Assembly: GCA_032622095.1 (NCBI GenBank)
Contig: CP136069.1
Coordinates: 85,336,958 to 85,400,957 of the forward strand
Length of the DNA stretch: 64,000 bases
Reading direction: 5' to 3'
DNA from: Siphonodentalium dalli
Taxonomy: Eukaryota; Mollusca; Scaphopoda; Gadilida; Siphonodentaliidae
The notes under the pieces: model-generated
What the model saw: only the letters and a program-made list of their open reading frames with translations
Database searches by the model: none
What the model was told of the DNA's origin: nothing
Part shown: positions 61,986-64,000 of the stretch, piece by piece
How positions within the stretch are numbered: the first letter of the stretch is position 1
Layout of the letters: every line of letters starts with the position of its first letter
Position numbers and translations under genes: made by a program

Positions 61986-63084
61986 ATGCACCTAACATAA
62001 ACACAGGTATGTGGATGACTGGGAGGTTTTGATGCCAATACTAAACTCATAGATTTGGGATGCATGTGTTGGACACAATGGGGAGTGCACTGCTGACAAC
62101 CATCCTTTCACCGCTCCATGACACCTCTCTTTTCTTCTTAACTTTACACAGTCATAACCCATCGAGACACAGTTACAAGCTGCAGTCTATCTGCATTGAT
62201 CCTTTGAAATACCCCAGGATTATCACACATTGTGCAATATAGATATATGACATCTTGCATAACATGTCAGAACAGTATATATATATCCCAGTAATATCAT
62301 ATTTCCTTAATCATAGTCTCGATATCACATCTCACGAATAGCAAATATGTTATCTCCAAAAGAATAAAAAAAAGTGATTACAATGGACCAAAAATATAGA
62401 GAAATATTGGTGCATGTATAGGTTTTGTTTTTCAGATATCCAGAACACCCTTACCCTGACCACGTGGGATTGCAAGGGTGGTGTAAAATCGTGGTATATA
62501 AAAAAAATATCAATTCATGCATGACTGGTCAAATAACAATTTATCTCTACTGTTTCTTGGATCATTTAGGATATATGCTAATCCTACACGGATAACGATA
62601 CAGAGTTGAAGCATGTATAGATATATTACAAGGACTGCATTTGCAGGGAATCTCCCTGTCCAATTCTTGCCGAAATTGTGGAATAATGTCGGTTCATGTT
62701 TATATTCACTCTTACCTAGAAGCAATTTCAAACGCATAATGATGGCGAAATTCATTGTGAACTACTCTGAAATTATTAAATGTAAATTGTAAAACCTTGT
62801 ATTGCTTATGACTGTTTTCCATTCATGAATGAAAACTAATTTATCCTTATGCTCATCTCAGTTTCATTTTCGACTTTCTGTCATTTTCGATTTTCTAATA
62901 ATGATTTCATGTAACACATTAACATCTCATCAAGCTTACTCAATAACCAATATTGAAATCAGAAATTCAAACGTGGTGATAAAATAATTTTTTTGGGAAC
63001 GTATGTAGTTATATCGTGATAAAATATATCAGAAATATATATGCATATACATCATGAAATGACTTAATACCATTTCAATTTTTA
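61986..63084. other. No recognised gene
   Basis: AT-rich DNA with short unrecognised ORFs at 62060-62242 and 62510-62755 (minus). Confidence 0.5.
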
Positions 63085-63247
63085 GATTATATGTATATGC
63101 TCAGAGTTGGAACTACTATATAGCTGGGGATGTAGGAAGACGGCCAGATGGTCATGTTGCCTCCCAGTAATAGTATATATCATGTTTTACTATCAATGAA
63201 AATCTGATATATATTATTCAATAAATTGATTCTGATTCTGATTCTGA
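63085..63247 (+). mobile_element. LINE or SINE 3' tail with (TTCTGA)n
   Basis: The stretch from ATGTAGGAAGACGGCCAGAT to AATAAATTGATTCTGATTCT ends in a short TTCTGA microsatellite. Such a conserved tail with a hexamer repeat is typical of CR1/L2-type LINEs and the SINEs that copy them (family knowledge). No coding part is attached. Confidence 0.55.
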
Positions 63248-64000
63248 ACACAATAACTTTTTTACATATAACTGGCCATTTCCTCTATAGATAAAAGCGT
63301 CTCAGTGTTTTATAGTTGACCCAACATCGTGTGATATCAATTTTAAACAGTACAACGGATTTACGAACTAATAGAACATTCAAACATTTCAAATGTGCTT
63401 AGCGTTGTAGAATAATTTCACAGAACAGTATTTCCACAAGCACCCATAATTATTGTCCCTAAACCGGGAACCCAAAGGAACTTGGCTCCACGTTTTAGTT
63501 ATATACAGATAACCACAATGTCAGCAGCTCAGATTAGTTATCCTCTCAAGAAAACTTTTAGAACCAAGTTTGGTACCATGTGCATGGAACCCGATAGTAT
63601 GTTGGGTTCTTTGAGTCTTCATATCGATTCTTTATGTAAAACCAAAACATGTATGTTGTGTTCTACATTTGCTTCCCCGATACTCCTACCAGAGAACTCG
63701 TCCCGGAGAACCATATTTATTTCTTTATGTAGAATAACGGCGTCATCATAATTTAAAACCATAATAGGCATATGTGTATATTTCACTAAACCTCAAACCG
63801 ATGACTTACTGTTCAACAATTAAACCTGCTCAAAGAATTCATCATTCGACTATTATTATCTTACTTAAACAATTAGCATCATCGGCTGTACCGTTTCGTA
63901 AAACAGAACATCCGATCACATCAAAATACAATAAGAGGGAAATAGACGATTACGTTAAAAAAATAATTCATGAGAGTCGACCCTGGTAATATATTACCCA
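63248..64000. other. No recognised gene
   Basis: ORFs at 63482-63751 and 63774-63989 carry no motif I recognise and run close to the window end. Whether a later exon of the mucin gene lies here cannot be told. Confidence 0.4.

Overview
The window looks like AT-rich animal genomic DNA, most likely from a marine invertebrate and plausibly a mollusc; that placement is inference. The evidence is spliced exons with GT/AG borders, several LINE clades, a Polinton/Maverick remnant, many foldback elements, microsatellites, and no operon-like packing or bacterial genes.

The one host gene I can support is a plus-strand secreted mucin-like gene spread over at least 10178-45530. It alternates two very large Thr/Pro exons (15644-18658 and 36770-43362, together about 3,000 Thr/Pro-rich codons) with small two-exon modules. 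Each module begins near a Cys and ends with a Cys. Its first exon starts in phase 1 and ends in phase 0; its second exon runs from phase 0 to phase 1. Seven exons join in frame: 10178-10452, 12792-12921, 15644-18658, 22382-22605, 30364-30517, 36770-43362 and 45407-45530. No start codon, signal peptide or final exon is visible, so the gene is partial at both ends here. Degenerate extra module exons lie at 10886, 44970 and possibly 46205.

Region by region: 1-2100 holds dispersed and simple repeats. 2390-6330 is a decayed minus-strand Polinton-like element (capsid-like remnant, unknown ORFs, integrase with chromodomain) with a foldback element inside it and another beside it. 6365-9525 is foldback and palindromic DNA. 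10178-45530 is the mucin gene. Its introns carry a 450-bp TA-flanked double-hairpin element, a 1.34-kb foldback, a minus-strand LTR-retrotransposon pol remnant, a GC-rich ORF broken by one stop codon, LINE fragments and a TTAA-flanked element. 46-53.7 kb is repeat-rich: ACGT-rich repeats, poly-C clusters, a GCGCTTAAGC palindrome field, a mariner-like palindrome and six copies of a 175-bp satellite. 49-62 kb is LINE-dominated: one colinear CR1/L2-like LINE broken into three pieces, a 5'-truncated Tx1/L1-like LINE inserted at its 3' side, and a second Tx1/L1-like LINE on the plus strand.

The most unusual content is the mucin gene itself, with its giant nearly A/C-only exons, internal segmental duplications of about 630-650 bp and strict phase pattern, together with the dense set of nested palindromic mobile elements.
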